Source: Brooklawnia sp937867175
GTDB lineage: Bacteria; Actinomycetota; Actinomycetes; Propionibacteriales; Propionibacteriaceae
NCBI GenBank assembly: GCA_036821905.1
Contig: DAISIR010000002.1
Location: forward strand, 124,001-188,000
Length of the DNA stretch: 64,000 nucleotides
Direction: 5' to 3'
Below are positions 14,611 to 25,700 of the stretch, piece after piece. The stretch's first letter is position 1, and each line of letters starts with the position of its first letter. Below the pieces are notes generated by a model. The model was not told where the DNA came from, ran no database searches, and saw only the letters and a program-made list of their open reading frames with translations. The translations under genes and the position numbers were made by a program.

Positions 14611-17600
14611 ATGCCGACCAGCGACGCCTTCGTCGTCGGTGAAGACTTCGTCAGCGAGCACTTCTTCAGCTCCGACGCCAGCAACGAGAGCTTCCGCAAG
14701 TTCGTCCTCGATCGTCGCAAGGCATGGGACGCCGCAGGGAACGCCACCAGCCGTTCGCGTTTCACCGCGGTCCGCGGTGACCTCGCCACCCGGTTGGCCG
14801 CCCTGTACTCCAACGGAGGCGCGGATGGTGGGTTGCTGGGCGAGACCTACGCCGAGCTGCGTCGTGTCCTCGGCTACCAGACCGGGGAGTTCCTGACGCG
14901 CACCTCCGGGCCGATCAGCTGGTTCAACACGGCGGGGGTCACGGCCGATGCGCCCCTGGCTGTGGTCGAGGCGAGGCCGGCCGCGGCCGTCGAGGATGTC
15001 TTCGCCAAGGCGGACGAGGGGCCGCTGCGGCTACGGGAACCCTGGCAGGTGGACGAGAAGACCGTCGAGACCTCGGTGACCAGGGCGGTCTCGCGGCTGT
15101 TCAACTCCGTGGAGCACCCGGAGTTCGTGCTCGTCCTCGCTGGGCGTTGGGCGCTCGTCTCGGAACAGGGTCGCTGGGCCGAGGGTCGTTACCTCGCCGT
15201 CGACCTGCAGACGGTGTGCGACCGCAACGACACCCGGCGGGATGGTGAGATCGATCGGGCGCTGACGATCCTGGACGCCGAGTCACTCGCCCCGGACGCC
15301 GACGGCCAGGTCTGGTGGAAGTCGGTGCTGGAGGCGTCCGTCAAGCACACCGTCGGGGTCAGCCAGGACCTGCGCGAGGGGGTGCGTCGCAGCATCGAGA
15401 TCATCGCCAACGAGGTCGTGGCCCGTCGCTCTGCCCAGGGCCTGGAGCCGCTGCCCGCCGAGCAGGCGCAACTGCTGGCCCGGCAGTCGTTGCGGTTCCT
15501 CTACCGGATCCTGTTCCTGCTCTATGCCGAGGCGTCCCCGGAATTGGGCGTGCTGCCGGTCGGCACCACCGAGTACGACACCGGCTACAGCCTCGACCGG
15601 CTGCGTGAACTCACCCTGGTCGAACTGGCCAGCCCGACCGCCCAGGCTGGCACCCACCTGTACGACTCGCTGGCCGTGCTGTTCACCCTGGTCGATCGCG
15701 GTCACCGGCCGGACGCCGCGCTGCCTTCGGGGGAGGACGAGAGCACCGAGGGGCTCGTCTTCCACGCGCTGCGCGCCGACCTGTTCAAGCCCGAGGCCAT
15801 CGAGTTGATCTCGCAGACCCGGCTCGGCAACCGGGCGCTGCAACAGGTGCTGCGGTACCTGCTGCTCAGCAAGGAGCAGGCCGGTCGCGAACGTGGCTTC
15901 ATCAGCTACGTCGACCTGGGCATCAACCAGCTCGGCGCGGTCTACGAGGGACTGATGAGCTACACCGGTTTCTTCGCCACCGAGGACCTGTACGAGGTGG
16001 CCCGCGCCGGCAACCCCGAGAAGGGCTCCTGGGTGGTGCCGGTCGACCGGGCGCAGGGCATCGCGGCGTCCGACTTCGTCCGCGAGCAGGATCCGATCAC
16101 CGGCGAGCAACGGCCGGTGGTGCATGAGCGCGGCCAGTTCGTCTTCCGGTTGTCCGGACGCGCACGGCAGCAGTCGGCGTCCTACTACACCCCCGAGGTG
16201 CTCACCCAGTTCACCGTCGGGCAGGCGCTGGAAGAGCTACTCGACCAGGACGGCACCACCACCACGGCCGAGGAAATCCTCGGCCTGACGGTCTGTGAGC
16301 CGGCGCTCGGGTCGGGCGCGTTCGCGATCGAGGCGGTCCGGCAACTCGCCGAGCAGTACCTGACCCGCCGCGAGAAGGAGCTGGGCGAAAAGATCGCGCC
16401 GGAGGAGTTCCAGACCGAGTTGCAGCGCGTCAAGGCCTACCTCGCGCTGCACAACGTGTACGGCGTCGACCTGAACGCGACCGCGGTCGAGTTCGCCGAG
16501 ATCACGCTGTGGCTCGCAACCATGGCGAAGGGCCTGACCGCGCCCTGGTTCGGCTTGCACTTGCGGCGCGGCAACTCGCTGATCGGGGCACGTCGGGCCG
16601 TCTACACCCGGGACGACGTGACCAGCAGGGCGTGGCGCAGCCAGCCGCCGACCGATGTTCCATTGGCCGACCTCGCCCTCCGGGTCGCCGAGGACTCCGT
16701 GGGTGGCACTGATGTCGCCGGCCGCATTCATCACTTCCTGCTGCCCGCCGCAGGGTGGGGCTCGACCGCCGACTCAAAGGAAGCGAAGGAGCTGGTCCCC
16801 GAGCGCGTGGCGCGCGTGAAGGAGTGGCGCAAGCAGTTCAACGCCAAGCCGACGACCAGGCAGTTGAACCTGTTGGTCGACATCGCCGCGCAGGCCGAGG
16901 AGTTGTGGACGATGGCACTGCGTCGCCTGATGGTTGCCGAGCAGCAGACCCGCCGCGAGATTCCGCTGTGGGGTCGCGAAGTAGTGGACGCGGGGAGCAC
17001 CGTCACGCGTGAGCAGATCGAGGAGTCGCTCGCCGACGTCAACGGTGCCTACCAGCGGCTGAAGCGGGTGATGGACGCCTGGTGCGCACTGTGGTTCTGG
17101 CCGCTGACGGGGGACGAGGTTGCACCCCCGAGTTGGGCGGAGTGGGTGAGCGCACTGCAGGAGATCATCGGTGCGGAGCCGAAGTTGCGCAGCGACAAGA
17201 AGCGCTGGGCTGACGACCTGATGATGGCCCCGGCGGACGTCTGGGAGTCGCTGGCCGACCAGGAGTCATTCGTGCTCGCAGGGGCGAACGCCCAGCCGAT
17301 CGCCGAGGTGCTGGAGCGGCACCCGTGGTTGCGCGTGTGTGAGCGGGTGGCGGGGGAGCAGGGCTTCTTCCACTGGGAGCTGGAGTTCGCGCCTGTGTTC
17401 GGACGCGGGGGCTTCGACCTGCAGGTCGGGAATCCGCCGTGGGTGCGGCCGCGTGGTGACGTTGCAGCCCTCCTCGCGGAGGGCGACCCGTGGTGGCAAC
17501 TCACTGACAAGCCGTCCACAGTCGAGGCCGCGCTCCACCGCGAAATCGCCCTGGGTCGCGATGGTGTCAGTGAACTCGTGGTCGATGCCGACGCGGCGAC

Positions 17601-19329
17601 AGTTGGACTGGCCGCCTTCGTGGGGGACGTCACCAACTACCCGGTACTCTCGGGCCTCCAACCCGACCTGTACCGGTGCTTCATGGCTGCGACCTGGGGC
17701 CACGGCTCGTCGCGAGGAACCGTGGGGCTGCTGCATCCAGAGACCCACTTCACGGACGAGAAGGCCGGAACGCTACGAGCCGCCACCTACCCTCGCCTGC
17801 GTCGCCACTGGCAGTTTGTGAACGAGCTCCAACTGTTCGGTGAGATAGATCATCACGTCAGCTATGGCGTGCACATCTACGGGCGACCTTCCGCAACACG
17901 ATTCCAGCAGGCGTCGGGTCTGTACCACCCAGAGACCGCGCTCCGCTCACTGCGCCACGACGGAGACGGGGCTGCCCCAGGCATCAAGCACGACGGGCAC
18001 TGGGACCTGCGTCCGCACGCGCAGCGCGTCGAACTCGTCGACGACCAGGTCTTGGCCGTCTGGCGCGACATACTCGACCCAGAACTTGCCAACCCTCGCG
18101 AGACACGCATGGTCTACACGGTCAACCGCGAGGTCGCTGAGGCGCTCGAACAGTTGGCGAGAGGCGACCGATTAGGCGGCTTGGGTCTCAATTTCTCGCG
18201 AGGCTGGGACGAGTCAATCGATCGAAAGAAGGGGTACTTCGTCCAGCGCTGGGGAGTTCCACACTCGTGGGACGACGTGATCCTGCAGGGCCCCCACCTG
18301 CATGTCGGCACACCGCTCTACAAGCAGCCGAACCAGACGATGAAGCACAATCTGGACTGGTCTGAGACTGACTTCGAAACCCTCGCCCCGGACGCGATCC
18401 CGGCCACGTCCTACAAGCCCGCTGGCGACCGTGGACGCTACGACCGCGACTACACCCACTGGGACGGCGTCCCTGCCCGCAACCAGTACCGGCTCGCCTG
18501 GCGCAACATGGCTGCAAACACCGGTGAGCGGACTTTGATTTCGGCCCTGATCCCCCCGGGCAGCGCCCATGTGGATGCGGTCTTCTCCGCCGCGGCCATT
18601 GATGCGCCGACGCTTGTCGCAACGGCGGCGAGCAGCGCTGGGCTCCTGTCGGATTTCGCGATTCGGGTGGCACCAAAGGCGCACATCCGCGCTCCCCAAC
18701 TGGAGAGGCTACCCAGACTCCCCGCCGGGCACCCCTTGTTGCAGGGGGTGTACCTGCGCACCCTCCGCCTGAACTGCGTCACCGACGCCTACGCCGACCT
18801 CTGGCGGGGCTGCTGGTCCGACGAGTTCACCCAGGACGCCTGGACGTCCACCGACCACGTCTTCACCGACCTCGGCGACATCGCCAAGGAGTGGTCAGCG
18901 TCCACACCCTTGCGCCGGGCGGCCGACCGACGACAGGCCCTGGTCGAGATCGACGCGCTCGTCGCGCTGATGCTAGGCGTCACCGCCGACCAGCTCTGCA
19001 CGGTCTACCGCACGCAGTTCGCCGTACTGTACGGCTACGACCACGACCAGTACACCTACGACGCGAACGGCCGCGTCGTCCCGAACCCGGTTCTGGTGGC
19101 CTGGCGCAAGAAGGGTGACCGCATCTCCCTCGAGGAGCGCACCCACACGAACCAGGCCGGCAACACCTACGTCTACGAACTCCCGTTCGGCACCTACGAC
19201 CGCGAGCACGACATGCGGGTCGCCTACGCCGAGTTCGAGCACCGTCTTCAGAACCTTCGCGAGACATCCGGCGAACCATCCCTGCCGCGCGGAGCTGCTG
19301 AGCGCCCGCAGCCAGCCGAGTCGCCGTGA
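14611..19329 (+). CDS. drmMI: large N6-adenine DNA methyltransferase, DrmMI-like
   Basis: The 1,572-aa product is a class I SAM-dependent DNA methyltransferase of the Eco57I/PglX kind. Motif I is CEPALGSGAFAIEA (about 560) and the catalytic motif IV is QVGNPPWVRPRGD (about 939), the NPPW form for N6-adenine. EFAEITLWLATMAKG (about 628) is typical of this group. The 550-residue N-terminal part may hold target-recognition or nuclease-like elements, but I see no clear PD-(D/E)XK triad. The C-terminal 450 residues probably bind DNA. In DISARM the methylase marks self DNA. The length also fits a type IIG or BREX PglX enzyme, but no pglZ or brx genes are near. Confidence 0.85.
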   Translation: MPTSDAFVVGEDFVSEHFFSSDASNESFRKFVLDRRKAWDAAGNATSRSRFTAVRGDLATRLAALYSNGGADGGLLGETYAELRRVLGYQTGEFLTRTSGPISWFNTAGVTADAPLAVVEARPAAAVEDVFAKADEGPLRLREPWQVDEKTVETSVTRAVSRLFNSVEHPEFVLVLAGRWALVSEQGRWAEGRYLAVDLQTVCDRNDTRRDGEIDRALTILDAESLAPDADGQVWWKSVLEASVKHTVGVSQDLREGVRRSIEIIANEVVARRSAQGLEPLPAEQAQLLARQSLRFLYRILFLLYAEASPELGVLPVGTTEYDTGYSLDRLRELTLVELASPTAQAGTHLYDSLAVLFTLVDRGHRPDAALPSGEDESTEGLVFHALRADLFKPEAIELISQTRLGNRALQQVLRYLLLSKEQAGRERGFISYVDLGINQLGAVYEGLMSYTGFFATEDLYEVARAGNPEKGSWVVPVDRAQGIAASDFVREQDPITGEQRPVVHERGQFVFRLSGRARQQSASYYTPEVLTQFTVGQALEELLDQDGTTTTAEEILGLTVCEPALGSGAFAIEAVRQLAEQYLTRREKELGEKIAPEEFQTELQRVKAYLALHNVYGVDLNATAVEFAEITLWLATMAKGLTAPWFGLHLRRGNSLIGARRAVYTRDDVTSRAWRSQPPTDVPLADLALRVAEDSVGGTDVAGRIHHFLLPAAGWGSTADSKEAKELVPERVARVKEWRKQFNAKPTTRQLNLLVDIAAQAEELWTMALRRLMVAEQQTRREIPLWGREVVDAGSTVTREQIEESLADVNGAYQRLKRVMDAWCALWFWPLTGDEVAPPSWAEWVSALQEIIGAEPKLRSDKKRWADDLMMAPADVWESLADQESFVLAGANAQPIAEVLERHPWLRVCERVAGEQGFFHWELEFAPVFGRGGFDLQVGNPPWVRPRGDVAALLAEGDPWWQLTDKPSTVEAALHREIALGRDGVSELVVDADAATVGLAAFVGDVTNYPVLSGLQPDLYRCFMAATWGHGSSRGTVGLLHPETHFTDEKAGTLRAATYPRLRRHWQFVNELQLFGEIDHHVSYGVHIYGRPSATRFQQASGLYHPETALRSLRHDGDGAAPGIKHDGHWDLRPHAQRVELVDDQVLAVWRDILDPELANPRETRMVYTVNREVAEALEQLARGDRLGGLGLNFSRGWDESIDRKKGYFVQRWGVPHSWDDVILQGPHLHVGTPLYKQPNQTMKHNLDWSETDFETLAPDAIPATSYKPAGDRGRYDRDYTHWDGVPARNQYRLAWRNMAANTGERTLISALIPPGSAHVDAVFSAAAIDAPTLVATAASSAGLLSDFAIRVAPKAHIRAPQLERLPRLPAGHPLLQGVYLRTLRLNCVTDAYADLWRGCWSDEFTQDAWTSTDHVFTDLGDIAKEWSASTPLRRAADRRQALVEIDALVALMLGVTADQLCTVYRTQFAVLYGYDHDQYTYDANGRVVPNPVLVAWRKKGDRISLEERTHTNQAGNTYVYELPFGTYDREHDMRVAYAEFEHRLQNLRETSGEPSLPRGAAERPQPAESP

Positions 19330-19409
19330 CCGGATCGGTCGTCGGGCTGGCCTCAACGCTGCGCCGCCTCCGCGAGGACGCCGGTCTGGCCAGCGCCGCG
19401 ATCGATTGA
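19326..19409 (+). CDS. 27-codon mini-ORF coupled to the methyltransferase stop
   Basis: A GTG at 19326 overlaps the methyltransferase stop (GTGA) and opens a 27-codon frame ending at TGA 19407-19409: TGSVVGLASTLRRLREDAGL, then ASAAID. The coupling geometry matches real operon genes in this window, but the product is very short. It may be the N-terminus of a gene now truncated. Confidence 0.25.
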   Translation: MTGSVVGLASTLRRLREDAGLASAAID

Positions 19410-19702
19410 GCCTCGAGCCCGAGGGTGGTGGTCCGGAGCGACCGCGGATTCGGCAGAAAACGACATTGGCCTCCTGGAATCATTCAGCTCAACCAATGAG
19501 ACAAAAGTCGCCTACGTGGAAGCTTCGGGGCTGCAACTCTTCCGTTATGCCCTGCTTGGTATAGGTTTCGAGCAGAAACTTGCTGGCGACCCAATGAGGC
19601 GTCGTGGCCACTGCTTTCGGCCCCGACCCGAGTCGCTCGGGGGTCGGTGCACAACTTCGAGTCGCTGAACCCTGCCGCGTTGCACCGGACAGGAGGCGAT
19701 CG
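19410..19702 (+). other. intergenic segment with a possible gene remnant
   Basis: This segment separates the methyltransferase from the next cluster gene and is less GC-rich than its neighbours around 19460-19600. One plus-strand frame reads AENDIGLLESFSSTNETKVA, then YVEASGLQLFRYALLGIGFE and QKLAGDP. This looks like real protein but has no start codon, and the frame turns non-coding afterwards. It may be what is left of a gene lost from the cluster. I do not recognise the family. Confidence 0.35.
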
Positions 19703-22700
19703 ATGAGTGAACTGCTACCCACCCGTCAGGCCGCCACGCTGCAGACCGCGCTGCTCGACTACCTGACCACCACGTTCGCCCTCGCGGACGCCGACGCGCA
19801 GAGCGCACTGGCCGCCTTCCTTGAGCACGACCACGAAGGCATCTTCAAGGGTCCCTACGTGCGCACGCGGCTGCCGTTCGCGCCCGCGTCCGACGGCTGG
19901 GCGACCATGCTCGACGCGCTGCCGCCCGGCTTCATGCCCTACGGCCATCAGGCGGCCGCCTTCGAACGGTTGTCCAGCCGTGACCGGCGTCCGCTGCCCA
20001 CCCTGGTGACAACCGGTACCGGGTCGGGAAAGACCGAATGCTTCCTGCTGCCGATCCTCGACCACGTGCTGCGTGCCCGGCGCACCGGCCACTCCGGCAT
20101 GAAGGCGCTCATCCTCTACCCGATGAATGCGCTCGCCAACGATCAGGCGGCGCGGCTCGCGTCCCTGATCAGCGCCAAGCCAACCGACGGCACGGTCAAC
20201 CCGTACGCAGGCGTCAGCGCCGCCCTGTACACCGGCGAGGGCGGCCCGAAACGAACCACCGTGTCCCCAGCGGGGCTGATCACGGCTCGTGAGGTGATCC
20301 GCAGCTCCGCACCCGACATCCTGCTGACCAACTACAAGATGCTCGACCACCTGCTGCTGCGCGCCGACGACGCAGCCATCTGGGAGCAGAGCGCCGACAG
20401 TCTCCAGTACGTCGTGCTCGACGAGTTCCACACCTACGACGGCGCTCAGGGCACCGATGTGGCGATGCTCTTGCGCCGTCTCGGGCTCGCACTGAAAGCG
20501 CACTGGCCGACGCGCGGGACAGCGTTCGATACGCACCTCGCGGACGACTGGGACCGTCCACTGGGCCGAATCACGCCCGTCGGCACCTCGGCGACCCTGG
20601 GCGACGGCGGTGACTCCGCGGCCATGGTCGGCTTCGCGTCCGAGATCTTCGGCGAGACGTTCGACGACAGCTGTGTGGTCACCGAGTCACGGCTGCCACT
20701 GGAGGCGTGGCTGGTCGACGCCGCAGCGCCCGCCGGACTCGAATCGGTCAACCTCACCTCGGCGCTGCTGGACGAGGTCACCGCCCGTTTGGGCGACCTG
20801 CGCGACGGTGACCGGCTCTGCCGCGCGCTGCTGGCCAGCATCTACGTGCCCATCGGCGAGCCCGTCGACGCGCAGCAGGTCTTCGCCAACGCCGACCCCA
20901 CCGACCTGATGCGGCACGCGAAGGCGCTGCCGCTGGTCCGCGAACTGATAGCCCGCACCCAGCAGGCCAACACCCTCGACGACCTGGTCCCGATACTGCT
21001 GCCGTCGGGCGCACTTGGGGCCGGTGCCGAGACGGGAGCGGCGTTCCTATCGCTGGTCATTGCGGCCCTGAGTCACCTGCGGGCCGTCCTGGGACGCAGC
21101 GCGGCGTCGGTTGAGGTGCACCTGTGGATCAGGGAGTTGACCCGCATCGACCGGCTGGCGTCGTCGGCCGCGGCCTTCAGCTGGAGTGATGACGGCACCC
21201 CGGGCGCCGCCCCGCTCGACGATTCGACCGCACCGCTCGGGGCATTCCCGGCGATCTACTGCCGGCATTGCGGACGCTCCGGGTGGGGCATCGAACTGGC
21301 AACCACCGGGCCACAGCTGGCAGCGTCCGACAAGAACATTCGCAGCAACCACCTCGCCCGGACGGGACGCTTCCGTGCCCTGATCCATGCGCCCAGCGAG
21401 GCGCAGCGTGCCATGGATGGCGAACGCATCGACGGGCTGGTCTGGTTGAACACCCAGACCCGCGAGTTGAGTGGCCAGCTGCCGGATCCGGACGACCGTG
21501 CCTACCGGGACGGCCACATCCTGCCCACCCTCACGGTCGGCGGTCCGGACGCCGAAAAGGCCGCGCGCGACGACACCTGCCCCAGCTGCCTGCAACGTGA
21601 CGGCATCCGGTTCCTCGGCTCCGCCATCGCCACCCTACTCAGCGTCAGCCTGTCGTCCCTGTTCGGTGCCGCCGAACTCGACCCGGCCGAGAAGAAGGCG
21701 CTGGTCTTCACCGACCGCGTGCAGGACGCCGCGCACCGCGCCGGGTTCGTCGCCGCCCGCTCGCACACCCTCACGATGCGTTCGGTGATGCGGGACGGGT
21801 TCAATGAGGCTCAAACGGAGCTGAGCCTGCCGGAACTCGCCACCGAGATACTGCGTCGGGCCGGGGACGACAAGTTCCGCCGCTACCGCATTTTGCCGAA
21901 CGAGTTCATCAATGACCCCAAGATGCATCCGTTCTTCACCGCCGAGCGCCAGGCCCTCGTCCCGCGGGACGTCCGTGACAAGGTCGAGAAGCGGTTGCAG
22001 TTCGACCTTGCCATGGAGTTCGGTCTCAACTCCCGGGTCGGCCGAACGCTGGAGGCGACCGGCAGCCTCGGCGTCCACATCAACGTCGGACCCCCTACCC
22101 AGATGGCCACGCTGGCCCGCGCGGTGATCCGCGGGGACGCTCAGGCCACCCTGGACGCGGACCAGGTGCCGGCCGGCGACGACCGGGCCCTGGTGCGTTG
22201 GGTGCGTGGGGTCGTGGAGCACATGCGAACCCAGGGCGCGGTCGAGCATGTCTGGTTCCGGAAGTACCTGGAGAGGGACGGCAACCGCTGGGCCATCTGG
22301 GGCGGCAGGCCCGCCAGCCAGGGAATGCCCGCGTTCCCGAGGGGACGTGGCGCGCCGGCATTTCCACGGGTCGGCGGCCGACGGCTGACCGACCCGCTGC
22401 TGGACTCGGTCACCGATCCGTTGAGCTGGTACGCCCGCTGGAGTGCGCGCACGTTGGGCGTGAGCGCCCAGCACGGCGCTCGGCTGGCCCGCGGCCTGCT
22501 CGACCGGATGAGCCGTGACCTGCTGCTGGGGACGGTCACCACCGAGAGCGGTGCGACCGTGTACACCATTCCGGCGTCCCGGGTACTCGTGACACCGACC
22601 AGTGACGACGACCTCGGGTCCAGGCGGCACCGCTTGCTGTGCGACACCTGCCACACACAGGTCACCGGTTCGATCGAGAGCACCGACCAACTCGACGGCG

Positions 22701-25700
22701 CCCCCTGCCTCTACGTCCGCTGTCCGGGGAGCCTCGGGCGCGCCCCGATGTCTGCCGACAACTTCTACCGACGGTTGTACGCCAGCAGTGACATGCGCCG
22801 CATCGTCGCCCGTGAGCACACCGGCCTGCTCGACAGCGCGACGAGGCTCGACTACGAGAACGGCTTCAAGCATGGCCAGTCCGACCCGAACAGCCCGAAC
22901 ACCCTGGTCGCGACGCCGACCCTCGAGATGGGTATCGACATCGGCGACCTCTCGGCGGTCTTCCTCGCGTCCCTGCCCCGCACGGTGGCGTCGTACCTGC
23001 AGCGCATCGGCCGGGCCGGACGCCAGACCGGCAACGCCCTCAACCTCGCCTACGTCACCGGACGCGGCGAGCTGCTGCCCAGGCTGGAAGATCCGGGCTC
23101 GATGATCAACGGGGCCGTCCGGCCGCCGTCGATCTACCTTTCCGCCGAGGAGATCCTGCAGCGCCAGTACCTCGCGCACCTCGTGGACGAGTTCGCGCGC
23201 GACGGCGACGACTGGCACCACCCGCGCACGGCGCGCGCCGCGCTGGCCGGTGCCACCCCCGGCAGCTTCCTCGGCGACCTGATCGACAAGGCAGAAGGGG
23301 ACGCCGAATCTCACCTCGGCGCCTTCCTGGCGGCCTTCGGAGCGGGACTGCGTCCGGCGTCGGTGGCCGCGTTGCGTGCCTGGGCCACGCCCAGTGAGGG
23401 CCCGCACACCAGCGGCCTTGCGAAGCAGGTATTCGCCGCCTCGCAACACTGGACATCCGCCAAGGAACTGTTGGAGCACCGGCAGCTCGCCATCCAGCAA
23501 GCACTGCCCGCGCTGCTGCAGGCAGCGGGCGTGGCAGCCGCATCCGAGGACGACAAGCGTTCCCTGCAGACCGCCCAGGCAGCGCTCAAGCTCGTGCAGG
23601 CAAGACTCGGCGACCTCACCGGCGAGTACTGGATCGCCGCGATGGAGGAGTTCGGGCTGCTGCCCAACTACACCCTGCTCGGCGACTCGGCCACCCTGGA
23701 CGTCTCGATCAGCTGGTACGACCCCGAACAGGGCACCTACGAGTCGCAGCCGACCGACGTGCAGCGTCCCACTTCACAGGCGCTGCGCGAGTTCGCACCC
23801 GGTGCGACGTTCTACGCCAAGGGCCTGCAGATCGAGGTGGACGCGATCGACCTCGGCACCGACGCCGACGGCATCCGGGTATTCGCGTTCTGCCCGGACT
23901 GCGGTTACGCGGTCGACACCGAGGAGACCGGCAAACCGCAGCTGATGCCGGCCTGCCCACGTTGCGGCAGCACCGGCCTGCAGGACACCGGGCAGCGGGT
24001 GCCGGTGGTCGAACTCAAGCGCGCATCCGCTGCGATCCGTCGTGACGAGTCTCTCATCGACGACCGCCACGACGACCGCAACCGGACGCCGTTCACGATC
24101 GTCGCCGCAGCCGATCTTGATCCGGCGTTCATCACCCATCCGTGGTACGTGGCGGGCTACGACTTCGGGGCGGCCTACCTGACCCGCGTCACCATCAGGT
24201 GGCTCAATCTGGGCAAGCGCGCCACGACTGCCTCCCCGTTCGCGATCAGCGGGTCGATCGTTCCGGCGTCCCGCTTCAGGGTCTGCCAGTCCTGCGGCCA
24301 CCTGGACAACGCAGCCGGCAGCAATTCAATGGACGAGCACCGCCCGTGGTGCCCCAACCGGAAGTCGACCGACGAGCACGTGCGCACGATCGTGCTCTCG
24401 CGGACGCTGACTACCCAGGGCGTGGTACTGCCACTGCCATGGAGCGTGACCACCGGTGACGAGTTCGCCCTGCCGAGTCTGCAGGCCGCCCTGCTGCTCG
24501 GGTTGCGCGACCAGTTCGGTGGTTCGCCCGATCATTTGGGGGTGGTGGTCGTCCGCGTCCCGAACCCGGAGGGGGGCGCCCGTGAGGCGCTGCTGCTGCA
24601 CGACACCGTCCCAGGCGGCACCGGCTACCTTGCTGACCTGGCCGATCCCGACAACCTGTGGCGCCTGCTCCGGCACGCCTACTTGACGGTGCGCGATTGC
24701 CCTTGCCAGACCGAGGGACGCCTCGCCTGCCACCGGTGCCTGCTGCCGTTCGCCGCGCCCCACGAGGTGGATCGAACGTCTCGGCAGGCCGCCGCCCGAC
24801 ACCTGGCGGCGATCCTGGGTTCCGGCGATGACGCGGCGGGGGAGCCGGGTGAGGCCCGGGCCTGGCAGGTGACCGAGCAGCCCCCCGCTAATGTGAGCCA
24901 GGAATCGCACCTGGAGTTGCGGTTCCGCGAGGCGTTCAAGCAGTTGGCGAAGAACCTTGGCGGCACGACCAGCGAGCAACCCGGCCCGTGGGGCAACGCC
25001 ATCACCCTGAAGCTGGGCGGCGTGCAGTGGACGCTCAAACCTCAGGTGCAGTTGGACGGCGTCCGCCCAGACTTCGTGCTCGAGAGTGACCGCCCGGGAC
25101 CACGGCTGGCGATTTTCCCCGACGGCTATGCGTTCCACGCCACTCCCGCGAACAACAGGATCTCGGACGACGCCGCGAAGCGGGCGACGCTGCGGCTCAA
25201 GGGCGACGAGGTGCTGGCGGTCACCGCGCGCGACCTCGACGCCTTCGCGTCCGACAAGCAGCGGGTCGCCCCGAAGTGGTTCAGGAGCGACTATCTGCCG
25301 GGGCTGCTCGGCATGTACGGGTTCTCGCAGCACGTCGCCGCTGCGGCGCTGGGCGGGCCGATGGCGATCCTGGCCGAGTGGATCCAGCAGCACCAGCGCG
25401 ACGATTTTGCGAGGTTCGCCCGGGGGGTGCCGGCCGGGCTGCCGCACACGCTCGACCTTGTCGTACCCGAGCGCGCGCCACTGACCGAGATAGCCCAATC
25501 GCTGTTCGAGCATCCCGGCAACCGTGACGGCACCATCAACTCGTGGTGGTGGCGACAGGGTGCCCTCGGCGTCCTCGTCAGACGCCGGACCGGCGAGGAC
25601 GCGGTGTCCGCCTCGGGCGCGATGCTGCTCGACGTGGCAGTGCTGCTCGACAACCGGCCGGCTACCGTGTCGGCGCCCGGGTTCCGGGACGACTGGGAGA

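Noticed and set aside
21635..23500. 621-codon minus-strand open frame inside the giant helicase
   Set aside because: Low-complexity antisense shadow; the plus-strand frame has clear helicase motifs throughout.
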